Positions 50,601 to 63,050 of a DNA stretch of 64,000 bases are shown one piece after another (position 1 is the stretch's first letter; each line of letters begins with the position of its first letter). A program made the position numbers and the translations under genes. The stretch spans positions 27,107,491 through 27,171,490 of the forward strand of contig CM052361.1 of NCBI GenBank assembly GCA_028551475.1, in the 5' to 3' direction. The stretch comes from Casuarina equisetifolia (lineage: Eukaryota > Streptophyta > Magnoliopsida > Fagales > Casuarinaceae). A model generated the notes under the pieces. It was not told where the DNA came from, made no database searches, and worked only from the letters and a program-made list of their open reading frames with translations.

Positions 50601-51273
50601 TGAAGATAAGAACATATGCCATTATACTAAAAGTGAGGAATGTGGAAAAGGTGGCCCAAATGATCTTACAAATGAATAATTTCCTTGTCTAGTTCTTGTT
50701 CTTATACGTTTTCTAGAGACTTCAATTGGCTTCGTTGAATGAAGAAATTCAGATGGTGGTTAGGTCAGGAATGAGGTCTCCCTACCTCTCTCTCTCACTG
50801 TACTTGTATATAATTATGTATATGGCGGTGGCTTATACCGTGCAAATAAAAACATGGCGCAACCATTTTTTGCTTGATTCTTTGATTTGTTTCAAAACAT
50901 ATTCTAAGTTGGCAGCAATTAAACTATAGGTGAATGCCGCGGGGGATCTCTGTGCTATCTGCCAGGAGAAGATGCATGCTCCCATTCTGCTTCGCTGTAA
51001 ACACATATTCTGCGAAGACTGTGTATCAGAATGGTCATACCTTTCATCTCCGACTTTTTCCTTGCAAGCTTCATACTGCTAAATCATCTGTTACTATGGA
51101 TAGAATTGATTTGATGCGTTGGTTTTAAGCTGGTTTCTTACGGGAGTTTAGTGTACCATGTTTTCAGGTTTGAGCGAGAACGAACATGTCCATTGTGCCG
51201 GGCCTTGGTAAAATCAGCTGATCTCAAATCTTATGGGGATGGATCAACTAGTTTGTTTCTTCAATTATTTTGA
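47700..51273 (+). CDS. Transmembrane RING-type E3 ubiquitin ligase (RNFT1/2-like, At5g01960-like)
   Basis: About 441 residues. Exons: 47700-48243, 48415-48491, 48595-48763, 48979-49061, 49158-49322, 49428-49505, 50930-51033, 51168-51273. The N-terminal 160 residues are polar, with a run of Glu. Several membrane segments follow ([65 protein letters not shown]). A C3HC4 RING closes the protein: C380, C383, C395, H397, C400, C403, C414, C417. The C-terminus [17 protein letters not shown] matches the plant family. It should transfer ubiquitin from an E2 to membrane-associated targets, probably at the ER; targets are unknown. Intron 3 starts with GC (g|gcaagt), an uncommon GC-AG intron needed to keep VNDIMVRH in frame. 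Intron 6 (1.4 kb) holds a tandem repeat. An ATG further upstream at 47415 is in frame but probably not used. Confidence 0.9.
49951..50465 (+). repeat. 258-base tandem repeat in intron 6 of the RING gene
   Basis: Two diverged copies (49951-50208 and 50209-about 50465) share aaattttaagraagttt, tctcataccaatc and actcatcacaag. Each copy also holds an internal doubling of actcatcacaagc. Flanking words (attacaattata, gattataattgta) suggest a decayed insertion. I cannot assign a family and saw no coding domain. Confidence 0.75.
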
Positions 51274-51959
51274 CATCTTCTACTTGATCAAGAAACCCCA
51301 AGGGCACCTTAGTCGAAAAGAGGAAGCACAGCGGGTTGATATTTATAGAATGTTGTATCCATGAGGTGGATGATTCCCATGGCCATTTACAGATCTAAAT
51401 TACCGGCGAGTTTTGTCTATACAGAGCTTCATACAGAAATGAAAGTGAAGCTTATCCCTCTTTTTCGCCACTGGCCAATATTCACATGCTGTTTCTTAGT
51501 ATTCCTATCTTTATCTCTGGTAAAACGTCTACAGACCGTCTGTATTGGAACTTTCACTTGAATCCACGAGCCAAATTTGACAGAAAAGCTCGAGGGAAAG
51601 CTTTCAGATATCTTAACTTACATGAAGAAACTAACAGTTGGGAGTACTTGACATGAATAACAAGTACACAAGCAATAATAATCAATAATGACAATTTGGA
51701 AGAAGAAAATCGTATTGTTACACTTCACATACAAAACGCTTAAAATACATGGTGAAGGAAACAAAATTACATCTGGGAAGACTTGAACACAAGTACCAGT
51801 AACAAATAGCGAGGATCATATTGTTAAAACCCAAATCAAAGAGAAGCACCCATGGTGTCTTTTTGTATCTATTGCTACCCTAATGGGTTTACAAGAGGGA
51901 GTTTGAGTGGGCGTTTTATGAGCCCCTCGACTCTAGCGTGCAAGGGGCATTGTCCCCCA
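51274..51959. other. Tail-to-tail 3' region of the RING gene and the coiled-coil gene
   Basis: These 686 bases separate two convergent stop codons. They should hold both 3' untranslated regions. Nothing else is recognised. Confidence 0.7.
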
Positions 51960-54900
51960 TCACTTGCGTAGAGCCCCGGGAGGAAGTGACGAGGCTAGCT
52001 CCGGGGATGCCACTGAGGAAGCAGGGGGAAGATTAGACCCTGAGGTAGCCATGATGGGGTAGACTTCAGAGACCTCTTCAGTGCCCTCATTCAAGTAGAC
52101 AACATCCTGCATAGTGAGTTGATGGTATTCAACAACCTCCCTTAGGAAGCGATTCTCCCGTGCATAAACTGAGTTTTCGTGTGCCAGTCTAGCTTTCTCC
52201 GCCAAAAGTGTTTCAAGTTGAAGCCGAATCTGGCACAGTGACATCAAAATATGGAGTTATTACACGCAACATCATAGAAATGCTTCTACAAAACGCTGCT
52301 AGTTGATAGAAACCAAGATTGGAAAATGCAAAATGTGACTTATTTTGCATCCACGTTTGACCAATGAGTTACCAATGAGTTCATGGTTTATAAGCGAGGT
52401 ATCAGTAAACGAATTCACCAAATTTGCCCAATGTGGAAGCAATCAAGTAGGCTGCACAAGCAAATTTAGTGCCTAAAGAAAAGTAGATAAATACAAGAAA
52501 TCTTGCTTCTAAATGGGAAGAACCACGGCTTACATCTCTATCAAATCAATATCAGGTAAAGATGCCCATTTCTGGGTCATCTCCACAGTGGCAACCCCCC
52601 TTATCTAATATATGCTCTAAAAACACAGCCTAAAGATGTATAAATTTGAGATTATTCCTCCAGATATATGAATTTCAAGTCAAGGATTTAGAAAATGCAC
52701 AAAATCGTTGAGCATCTCTTTGATGTAAGAGAAATATACTCAAACTTGTGCCTCGATGGCTTGTATTCTAATATTTCACTAGCCGTTAGTCAACATAAAT
52801 TCTGGATTTCAATTAGTGGGCTTTCCCTATTTGGGAAAGTCCAGTAATTGACCTATTATTGTACAGAAACTAAAAGAAATCAAATGGCAAAAAACCAACA
52901 ATTCTAGGTTTTCAGGTTCCATAGAATCTCAAGAAAAGCAATTATTAAACGAAAAGCCGTGATCTTTGTTATCTCAAGAAAAACAATTCTAGAGAACTTC
53001 ACAGGTGGTGACGGATGTCAGTACTGGAGCAACAATCTATATTATCTAAATATTTAAGTGGTTCTTCAAAGAGGTAATTCTGTATAGTTTTTCAAGAAGA
53101 AAAGGAGAAAGCCTAAAAAATTGAGAACAAGTCCATACCAGATCATCATCTTCTGGGTTGCTACCCCTTTCACGATTCTCCCGAAGAATTTTATTTTCTT
53201 CCTCCAGCTGAGCACATCGCTCCTTTGCGAAAGCCAGATCTGCTTTCACAGTCTTCAACTCCCGAAGAAGAAGTTTTGCTTTTGCAGCCATGGCCATCGC
53301 AACCTGTTACAAGAAATAAAAAGTGAAACTACAAATCTTTTCATAAAGAGTAACTTCTCACATCAGAACAACTAAGATGCCCCTCATATTCTCAAAATAA
53401 CTCCTATAGTCCCAAACCCCATTTCCTTCTTCCTTTCTTCTTTGCCACTATCTTCAAAGTTAGACAGCTCAGGTGCAAGATCTTACAAACTGAGGCAAGC
53501 CAATATGCGGTGAACTTTAGAGCCATTCATTGGGTTCCAGAATCATCCTACAGTTTCAGCTCACTGTTTACATGTATTTGGATGTATACGCAGGGTTCAG
53601 AACACATAATACGAGATAAAGAAGAAAATTTCATGTTGCTTGAAAAAATCAAGGTTAGTCATTTTCCATAGAAAATCTAATAAGCAGAGTTGCTTCTGAG
53701 CTAAAAAAGAATGCACAAACTTAAGCAACCATTTTACATGATTTTCCCTACTATATAAACCAGTGATACAAAGCTGCCACCTTACGTCGCGAGATGCCTT
53801 CAGTTGAAGTTCTTGGTCAGTTTGCATCTGGGGTTGCACTTGGGTTTGTTGCCTTGTACCAGAATGATTTGGCGCTCGACTCTGTACATCAGAATCACTG
53901 GGCTTCTTCCGTATATGCTTACGAGTTTCTTGAATAATGTCTGCTGTCCGGCTCTCCACGACAGTAAGACCCTCCTGAAAATACAGCCAGCATTGATACA
54001 AAAGATAGAATTGGTACAACTATAGATAACAGAACAGCCTACTAAAAGTAGTCATATAAATGAGAATTGCTTGTTCAAGTCGAGAAGAACTCATAATCCA
54101 TGAATGTTTGTACCGAGAGAGAGCTTCATAATCACCAAACAAACATACAGATGCTTTTCATGCACAAGAAATGCTATAAATAGCAGGAACTTTGACCATT
54201 ACGAGCAAAAATATGAAAACATTAAAAACTGAGTAGTACTTTGAACCACAGAAGCCAACCTCCAAGGCATTACCAATTGTACCACCAATGTAATTAAGGG
54301 AAGATGTAATGGCACCCAACCCCTTCTTGACTGTAGGACTTTCCACTTTCGTACGGTTCACGTCAGAGTGATTTGGGCTTTGGTACTGCGAATAGTTGGC
54401 ACAAACAAAATAGCAATATATATTACAGGTAAGCCGATATCCAGGAATTCAGTTCTGGAAAAGTATAATGATTCGCAAGATATATGATGGAGAACGTTCG
54501 TAAGTGCAGCAGATAATTTAGACTAAAAGGGATTTTAAAAAGAAAAAAGATGGGCTACTTTCGAAGATCTGGTTTTCACAATGTCAAATTTGACATACAG
54601 ACGTACAATCATGGGGTCTCACCTTGCCCATTGTCGGTGTACCGTGCATATCTAGCGTTGCCCTCTCGGGTGTTTGAATTTGTTGCGGTGCTGTATCATC
54701 GTCAAGAATTGCTTTAGCCTTTCTAGCCAGAGCACCCCAAAACCCATGTTTGGACTCGTTCAAACTATTCATTGATGTGTACTCATAAGCCTTAGAGTCC
54801 TACAGTCAGAAAAGACACCAATTTACATAGAACGCAACTCTCTTAGAGCTCAAATGTTTATGACGGGGCGGAGACAAATCCACAAACGTATTGATGGATT

Positions 54901-55341
54901 CAGATATCACCGGTTCTAACCACTTAGAGAGCATCTAAAGGATTAGAAAATGAAATTGTGCTCTCTATGCCGTCGAAAAACAGATAATAGTTTCGATGAA
55001 AAAGAAAGGAAAAAGGAAAGAAAGAAAAAAGAAAATAAAAGAACCTGAAGGGAGACGGAAGGAGATGAAGATCCGGTAGGTGGGTCAGAAGTGCGAGAAG
55101 AGATGGAAGAGGAGTGAGCGGAGTGGCCATAGGCTGAGGAGAGGGAGGAATCGCGATATGCGGAAGATGCTCTTATGGCCTTGGCCGCTAGCGATGATGA
55201 AGGACGAACACTGCGAGGCTTCTCAATTCTTCTCTTTGCTTCTTCCTCTTCTTCTTCTTCCTCATCGTCGCCATCATCCTCGTCCACGAGAATGGCGGAA
55301 TGCCTTGATATTGCACCCTGTTGCCTCCTTCTATATGCCAT
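51960..55341 (-). CDS. Coiled-coil protein of unknown function (At5g01970/At4g02800-like)
   Basis: About 407 residues. Exons in gene order: 55341-55045, 54799-54623, 54385-54260, 53974-53786, 53303-53139, 52229-51960. The start MAYRRRQQG fits the plant family as I remember it. The N-terminal 100 residues are acidic then Ser-rich (Glu/Asp run near 20-36, [16 protein letters not shown]). A conserved block follows ([20 protein letters not shown], residues about 111-130), then [20 protein letters not shown], then a Gln-rich linker. A coiled coil spans about 264-360 ([55 protein letters not shown]). It is convergent with the RING gene. The molecular function is unknown; the coiled coil suggests dimerisation or a scaffold role. 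Confidence 0.87.
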
Positions 55342-57589
55342 TTTCACTACAATTTAACCCTTCACGGCCACCTCCCCCCAAACTCCGGGCTGGGCGGCGT
55401 CCGTCGCCTTCGCTTCTTCTCAATCACCAACAAATAAAATCTAGAGACTTCAAGGAAAATTCTTCTTCTTCTTCTACTTCTTCTTCCTCCTCCTATCCCC
55501 TTTGACGCTTTTTCTCTTTCTCCCTCGGCGCCTCGTCCACGCCTTCCGCTTCCGTTCCCTTTCCACTCCGGATCCGTTCACCGATTTTGGTCGTTTTATG
55601 GGAGGGGTCTGGTCGGTGACAACCATGTGGGAATTGTGGATGTGCCAACTCCTCTGTCGGCCCAATTGGCCCACGTTCTTTGTTTGGGCTTTCAGATGGA
55701 TGAAATGTGGCCTTCTGAAGAAGCAAGAGGAGTAGGGAGCCCAAACATTCTGATAATCGTGAACTTGCGCTCATGGACACTGAACTCTTCTTCTTTCTGA
55801 TTCCTCGTTCTTGTTTCTAATGCCAGAAAAGAATCCTCTCCGAGGAGGGAGCTCAGAATACGTTACACAACACAATCCATGCGCTTTTGCGCACCGTTAC
55901 GGCAACACAACCAAAGCCTAGGTATGTTAATATCCAAAGAAAGGCCATGCACTACTTCACGACTTCACTGTAATCAGCTAGCTTATTCACCATCTTTTCA
56001 CATTCCATAATGCATTCGAAATACTCACGTTGGTTTCTTTTCTTAGTGTTAGAAGGTGACAAAATTTATCGTTTCCTGCTCAAGAATTTCCTAAACTATT
56101 GCGGATTATTATGTAATTTCTTTTTTTTTTTTTTAAACGTAGTTCTACGGAGTTTTATCGTTGCTCTTAACGGAGAATGAGACTAACATCTTATACATGA
56201 GTTTTCATGCTTCCACTTGACCAATGGTTTTTTAAGAAATTTCTCGGGAAATGAATATGCCTCAATTTCAGTTCCTAATGTAGCTTTTAGACTTGACCAT
56301 TTTGGCTTACGTTTTTCACTTCTTACTCAACATCCCAAAATGTATATGTTACTAACATGAGTGTAAGTATTTGGTTTTTACGAGAATAATTTGTAGCATA
56401 TAGTCATGTTGGAGACACCATTCATTTCATTGTATACGCGCAACTAATCTTAGTCTTATTCGAGTGAATTTTAGTGTGTTTGGTATGGCCCTAACAAAAC
56501 ACAACTTTAAAATGAAAAGATGATTTTCCCATTGCCATTACAAAAGAAAAATATGTCCATAAGAGCTGGAGAGAACTTATGTACATTCAGTCAACAAATC
56601 CATCATATTGGATTCCCATATAAAAATGTATTTGAACAAAAACCCTAGATGAATTGATAAATATTTAGTCAACCACCGCTCAACACCCCCCCCCCCCCCC
56701 CCCTCCCCTTAACCCTCCCAATTTTTTTTTTTGGTGATTTTTTCAAATTTGATTCACTTTTAATATATAGTTTATAAAAATTACACAATTATATTATAAA
56801 AAATAAGGGAAAAAGTAAGAGACAATCGACACAAATATAAAAATTGATTATAACATGATTTCACAAATTACACAAATCACAATTGATTTCTCACACCAAA
56901 GAAATTCAACAAGTTTCTTTCTTAAGAGAAAACAACATTACCAAGGTGTTACTTGCACCTCACAGCACCTCTACAACCTTAGAATCAACAACTCCAACCA
57001 ATAAAAGGCTAACTTTTTAGATGCCCAAAATCTTAGAAAATTCCCTTTTTCAATTGGAAGTGATTTTGGACTTCTTTTTCACAATAATGCAACATTAAAA
57101 CTCAATTTAGTGTACCTTTTAAAGAATAAATAATGATTTCAACCAATGAAAGCCAACTATACAACATTTACAAAATCAAATTTTTGCGTTTGAAAAATAT
57201 CACATTTTTCAATGATTTTCTCTATGCTTTTATCAAATGAACTAATGCAACTAATATACAACACTCTTGTGGAAGAGACAAATTAAGTGACATCAATGAA
57301 TAAGGACAAACATTAGCTGGGGTTTCACCAAATTAGGCAAAACGTTAACTATCCCCACAAGGGGGCAATAAACACTTTGCTTATTCCAAATGGCATCAAA
57401 CATAATGACATTGTATTCAAGTGAAACTTGTCAAAATAAGTTTTAAGTTGTAATAACAAGTTTGAAATACTAGGTTTAGAAATGACAAATGCAATTGCAA
57501 CAGTATTCAAAATGTGTAAATCTTTGTTACAAGTTTCAAACATGTTCCTTCACATTGTTTTGACTCTTGGAACCTAATATCAAAATGAA
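55342..57589. other. Upstream region of the coiled-coil gene passing into AT-rich DNA
   Basis: About 55342-55800 is GC- and CT-rich and probably holds the coiled-coil gene promoter. Short open stretches there are compositional. From 55800 on, AT-rich DNA begins with no gene recognised. A run of about 18 C, broken once near its end, lies at about 56686-56706. Some of 57000-57590 may already belong to the LTR element to the right. Confidence 0.55.
56686..56706 (+). repeat. Poly-C tract
   Basis: About 17-18 C in a row, then tcccc, in otherwise AT-rich DNA. On the other strand this is a poly-G run able to form a quadruplex. Such tracts are unstable, and the length may be affected by sequencing error. 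Confidence 0.75.
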
Positions 57590-57870
57590 TTAAAGAAGTA
57601 ACTAAAAACTTTGTTGGTTGAGTTTGCATGTAGAGATGACACATGATAAATAGCACAACTTACAAGTTGTAGAACAATGATCTATGTTAGCCAGCTAGGA
57701 CTTCAAAATATCAAGTCAAGTTAACATTTAGTTATGTGCTAGCTAGGACTACCCACTTCAACAACTTAATAGAGAGAATCTTTTTTAATAACATATAGTG
57801 AGAATTCATTAATTAAGTGGGTAATATTCTCCCACTTTTTATTGTGAAATTAGTTGTAGGTTATTTTGAA
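57590..57870 (-). repeat. Putative LTR of the Gypsy fossil (left)
   Basis: It matches 62730-63045 in direct orientation at roughly 70 percent by eye, sharing cttcaacaacttaatagaga. Outer ends were not located. Confidence 0.55.
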
Positions 57871-59244
57871 CTAGTGTTTTTCTTCTTAAATGGATAACAA
57901 ACTATCTTACCTATTACCAAAAAATGTATAAATGGCCAAATTTTGTCATTGTTAAATTGAGTGAAACCAATTCTCTCTCATAGGTAATGCATATGAAGTC
58001 TCTTATACATATCTAGAGAATGACCAATTTCATAACCAGTAAAATTACCCCTCTTACTTTTTGGTTACTATGATTTTTATTGTACAGCTCCTTTATCTTT
58101 TCTAGTATCTTGCCTTTCTCCTCCAAAACCTTTTCCACCTCACCAACCTTTGTAATGCCATTCACATATGAAAGCATAGTCCGTGGGTTATGCCCATATA
58201 CAATCTTATAAGGGGTGTGGTGAGAAGATTTATGCTAGCTCACATTATAACAATATTTGGCCCACAATAGCTATTTGCTTAATTATTTTAGATTGTCACC
58301 CACAAAACATCTCAAGTCCATTGCCAATATCTCATTAAGAACTTTTGTTTGCCTATCTAATTATGGGTGATAAGTGAAAGAAAATTGAAATTGGTGCCTC
58401 GTAGCCTAAAAATCTCCTTCCAAGGTTTACTAATGAAGAGAGGGTCTTTGTTATGAATAATAGATTTAAGCATCCTATATAACTTGAAAATATTGTCAAA
58501 GAACACTTGGGCTACCATTAAGGTCGTGTAGAGGTGTACAAGAAAAATAAAATGACCAAAATTTGAAAGTTTATCTACAACCACCAAAATCAATAATTTA
58601 TCTTCTGATAATGATAGTCCTTCCATGAAATCCACAGAAATATTCTTTCAAACTTGTTCAGGAAAATGTAAGGTTTGCAACATACCTCTAAGAGTGAGGT
58701 TTTCACTTTTTTTTTTCTATCATAAGACACATTTTCTAACAAATTATTATACCTAACTTTCTATACCTTTCTAATAGAATGCCCACAAAGTCTCTATAAG
58801 GTTTTCTTCATGCCTTTATGGGCACTGGCGTGGATCGCTCTAACAATGATGGGAATCAAGAAAGATCTTTTAGGAATAAAAATTCTCCCTTTGTAGAGAA
58901 TTACACCATTCTTGTAACTTTAAACTTCCATAGTTTTTCCTTTCTCAATCTTGTTTAATAACTCTTATGCTAGTGAATTGTCTTTGATTTCCTTATAGAT
59001 TGAGTTAGGCCATAGTGGGACAAGAATAAAGATAATATAACTAAATCCCTCCACCTCATCTATCTCATCCATTCTAGTCTTTAAACCTTGTATGGACAAT
59101 CCATCTACCATGAAATTTTCTCTACCCATCTTATACTCCATAACAAATTCATAGCTCAACAACTTAATCCTTAATAAACTTAAGGCTACTTTGATATGTG
59201 TGGATAATAAAATGGTTTTCCATGAGATAATGCTTTCACTTTCA

Positions 59245-61900
59245 TACTATCATAACAATTGCCAACATCTTTCTTTCATAGGACATACATTAGATTTCAT
59301 GTAAGTGTCTTTGAATGCATTATGATTTTCATGTACACAAGATGTATAAGATGTTACAATAACTTTATCATGCACGGTTTCAGCCTTCACCAACTTATAT
59401 TTTGCTTTCAATTTTTTGTATATATCTTTCATTTTATTTGCATATTTAACTAAATCAAATAAAGTAATTTCTATACCATAATTTACATAATCTTGTAGTT
59501 CAATGTCACTTACCTCAAGTTCTTCTTCAATGGTTACTATTGTGGTCAGACATAAATGTGCAACCTCTTTTTGTTCCTCCTTATCCGATGAAGATATTTC
59601 ATCATCCTAGGCAGCAATCATTGCTTTCTTCTTATTTTTTTTATTATTTTTTTTAGCAAAGAACAATCAACCTTAATATGTCTAGGTTTTCTTTCCTCCT
59701 AGATTGCCTTACATTCTTACTTAAACCTTTTCTAAGGAATTTTCTAAACCTCTTAGATATCAAGGCAATTTCATCATTTTTAGACTTTATTTCATCAAAC
59801 TTTTCTACTTCTACTTTTAAAGCAAGTGACTTTCTATTTTCTTTTTTTCTCTCTCTCTTCTCATTAATTGCATTTCTTGAGTTTTTAGTGATACTAATAG
59901 ATCATCTAGGGTTAGTTTGTATAAGTCATATGCGTCCTCTATAGCCATCTTCTTAGGGTCCCAACTTTCAGGTAAAGACACTAACATTTTTGTAACCATT
60001 TTCTTTATTTGTATATGTCTTTCCTAGCACTTTAAGTTCAAAAATTATTTCAGTAAATCTACTAAACATTTCACTAATAGTTTCATAATCATTCATAGTA
60101 AACAACTCATAATCATTTGTAAGCAAAGTAACTTTAGAAGATTTTAACTTTCTTAGTACATTCAAAAATGACCTCTAACTTATCTCATATCTCTTTACTT
60201 GTGATGCAAAAAGATACTTTATTAAACTCATAAGCTCTTAAACCATTATATATCATGTTCATATCCTTAGCATTTAATCCCATGATTTTAGCTTCAATTT
60301 TACTCCACTCATCAATCTCAGGTAACATAGTACCTTTTTTGATAGCATGCCAAGCTTTTGGATCTTAACAAGTAATAAATACTTACATTAGTTACTTTTA
60401 ATGTCTATAGTTTATGACATCAAACAAAGGTGGTTTATTGAACCTCGTAACAACTACATCTTTTTCTACAGCCATTATAAGGATCTACTTTAGGATGTTA
60501 AGCCTTTAAATCAGAAAACCTTGCTCCTTATATCAATTGTTAGATATAATGGTTAACCCAGAGCGATAGGGGTTGAATTAGTTATCTCAAGTTATGTTTA
60601 TCAATTGATCTTTAAGTCCTCACAATATAATCAAATAAATCATAAATGATAAATATAAGCAACAAGATATAACAAACACAAACAACAAGCATAGACACAG
60701 ATTTTTCACAATGGTTCAGCCATTTTTACCTACTTTCACCTTCTTCTTCCTCCAGTTCAACCAATTAAAGTCCTCTTTACTTATTGGTTTGGAGAAAATG
60801 TTCTCTTAAACTTTCCAACTCCTTAAGGAGTTACATAAATCATGGTTTACAACAAAAGGTTGACTCAACCTTAATACAATAACAAATTCTTAAATAATGT
60901 GAAGTTTATGAAGTATATTGCTAATCAAAGAGCTTATTCAAGATATTGAATAAAAATCTAAGCTCTAATCACAAAACCCCTAAATATCATCATATTAATT
61001 TTTCAAATTTATAACAAGATTTATATGTATATAATAATCAAAGTTTCATTAGTACATAAACAAATGTATACAAGTATGATCACAAAGAAATGATCAAAGT
61101 TTCACCAAAGATCAAAGAGTATCATGGAAGTTGATAAAGATAACAATGCTTAAACAACTTTAAATCCTTATAACAATTTTCACCAATATCCTATCAAAAG
61201 CTACTTTAGAATCATCAAGAAGATCTTTTATATACGATTTAAATAACAAGAGCTCATTAAGGCTTTTTGTCAAACCTGACACACTTGCAGCCTTTTTCTT
61301 GTTAGGAGATAGAGAGATTTCTATCAATCTATAGTTAAAGCTTAGATTAATGCTCATAAATCACTTCTTAAATCTTCTCATTGGATAATCAACTACATAA
61401 AGAGAGAGATAGAAGTCATGTGAGATTACTTTGAATTTGGGGGCTAGGGCTTTTTGGTTGGGAACTCAATTAAACAAGTGCTCCGGTCATTTAACTTAAA
61501 TAGTGTTGCTTCTCAATGAGTGGGTTCTTAATTAGCATCGGGCTTATATTAGCTTTTTAGTGAACTTTGGTCGACCTACTTCATGCAGGCTTGGATAAGT
61601 CCTTAAGTGGACTTTGAGTGGCTTGCTTCATGTAGGCTTGAATTAGTCCTTAAGTGGACTTTGAATGGCTTGCTTCATGCGAGCCTAGATCAATCCTTAA
61701 GTGATCTTCGATTGGCTTTCAAAGATATAAGATCCAACTCCACTCTTTCTCTAAAAGAAATTGTTATGCAACTAATATTTCTCCAATTTTTATTGCATAA
61801 AAAAATTTCTTTTGAGCTTATATGAGGTTGCATTATATAGGAATGTAGGAACCCAATTACTTTATAGTATCATTAATTAATATTATAATTTGCACACCTT
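59245..61900 (-). mobile_element. Broken Ty1/Copia LTR retrotransposon fragment (fossil)
   Basis: A Copia gag of the UBN2 type is readable in pieces on the minus strand at about 60475-59250 (SWDPKKMAIEDAYDLYKLTL, TNDYELFTMNDYETISEMF). A primer-binding-like site for initiator Met tRNA lies at about 60520-60537. It sits next to an LTR end (tgttagatata at 60538, the CA end in element sense) and LTR sequence running right to about 61850. The pol region and a second LTR are not seen, so it is a truncated, broken copy. It appears to be inserted into the Gypsy element. Confidence 0.75.
61573..61714 (+). repeat. 47-48-base tandem repeat, three copies, inside the Copia LTR
   Basis: Copies at 61573-61620, 61621-61667 and 61668-61714 share cttcatgyaggcttg and ccttaagtggactttga. 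The third is most diverged. Tandem subrepeats of this kind are common in the U3 part of plant LTRs. Confidence 0.8.
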
Positions 61901-62729
61901 TTACTTCCTTATTGTTTAATTTTGCACATTAAAATATGAAAAACATTTATATATTATAAGAAACCAAAATTTGTCACAACAAAATATATCTTTTTCCAAC
62001 ATAAACTTCTCACCATTAAGAATGCTACCTCTATTTGCTCTTCTCCTTCCTTTTCTTTTGGTAGCATTCTTAGGTCTTCTCGATACCCTATAATTACTCA
62101 TCCATTATTGTTGTACTTGGTGAATAGGCTTTGTCAATCCATGTATAAACTAATTATCCAAGACTTTTGTTTCTTGAATAGGCTTCTTTAATATCTTTAT
62201 GGTTCCTTGAACTTTAGACTCCATTTTCTCTCCAACAATTCCTTGAATTTATGTGAATATAGTGGCATCAATTGGGTGAGCTATTGAGCATGTAACATTT
62301 AACCTTAGGTTACTACTTCTTTCTCGAGAGTGACCTTGCCTTATAGTTACAAATGCCAATCCATTGGTGCACTCTTTATAAATTTTTGCATTCTCCTTTA
62401 TGGAGATAAAGTAATGGGCACTATTAATAACAATATCTAAATCCACCTAGCTTTATCTTTTAATTTATGACCTTAGCATCTTCCAACCAGAATTTATGCT
62501 TATCTATTACAATAATTTATTGGCCTTGCACTTGACAATGAAGCCTTCCATCCATGGTCGGATAAAGCATGTGGAAATAAATCTCCATTTTGTTAGATTA
62601 AGGTAGCTCTCAATCTACTATGCACAAAGTACATCCTTATGCAAAGGTACTTACCAAATCAGTGCCATGTCTTTATTCCTCTCATTTTATACAAACTTAA
62701 AGTTGTCTTAACCTTAAGTTTGAATGAGC

Positions 62730-63045
62730 ATGTTAAGGAAACAAATAAAGCTTTGTTGGTTAAGCTACATGTCAAGATGACACATAAAAAACAAAGTAAC
62801 TTACAAGTTTCAAAATGAAGATCCGTATTAACTAGCTATGACATTAAAAATATCAAGCCAAGTTAGCATCCAAACTAAGCGGCAATTAAGACTATGCACT
62901 TCAACAACTTAATAGAGAGAATCTTGCTATTTTTTCATCCTTATTCTTTTTTGTTATAACATAATGATAATTTGCCAACTTTATGGGTAATATTCTCCCT
63001 CTTTTCATTGTAAAATTTGAAGTAAATTATTGCTTTGAAGTGTAC
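62730..63045 (-). repeat. Putative LTR of the Gypsy fossil (right)
   Basis: Direct-repeat partner of 57590-57870. The 5.1 kb spacing between the two, with Gypsy and Copia parts inside, supports a nested arrangement. Confidence 0.55.
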
Positions 63046-63050
63046 AAATT

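Larger units (their letters stand above)
57590..63050 (-). mobile_element. Broken Ty3/Gypsy LTR retrotransposon (fossil)
   Basis: Pieces of a Gypsy polyprotein are readable on the minus strand: the end of reverse transcriptase/RNase H at about 59235-58965 (words like YEFVMEYKMGRENFMVDGLS) and integrase at about 58650-58060 (MDFMEGL, ILVVVDKLSNFGHF, VAQVFFDNIF). A gag-like basic stretch lies at about 62250-61920. Direct repeats at about 57590-57870 and 62730-63045 (both with gctttgttggtt-like, cttcaacaacttaatagaga and gggtaatattctccc words) look like its two LTRs. They are diverged, so the insertion is old. The element carries many breaks and is not functional. A Copia fragment interrupts it. 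Confidence 0.75.

Noticed and set aside
55493-55780. Open stretches on both strands upstream of the coiled-coil gene
   Set aside because: They arise from GC- and CT-rich composition, have no family resemblance and overlap one another on opposite strands.
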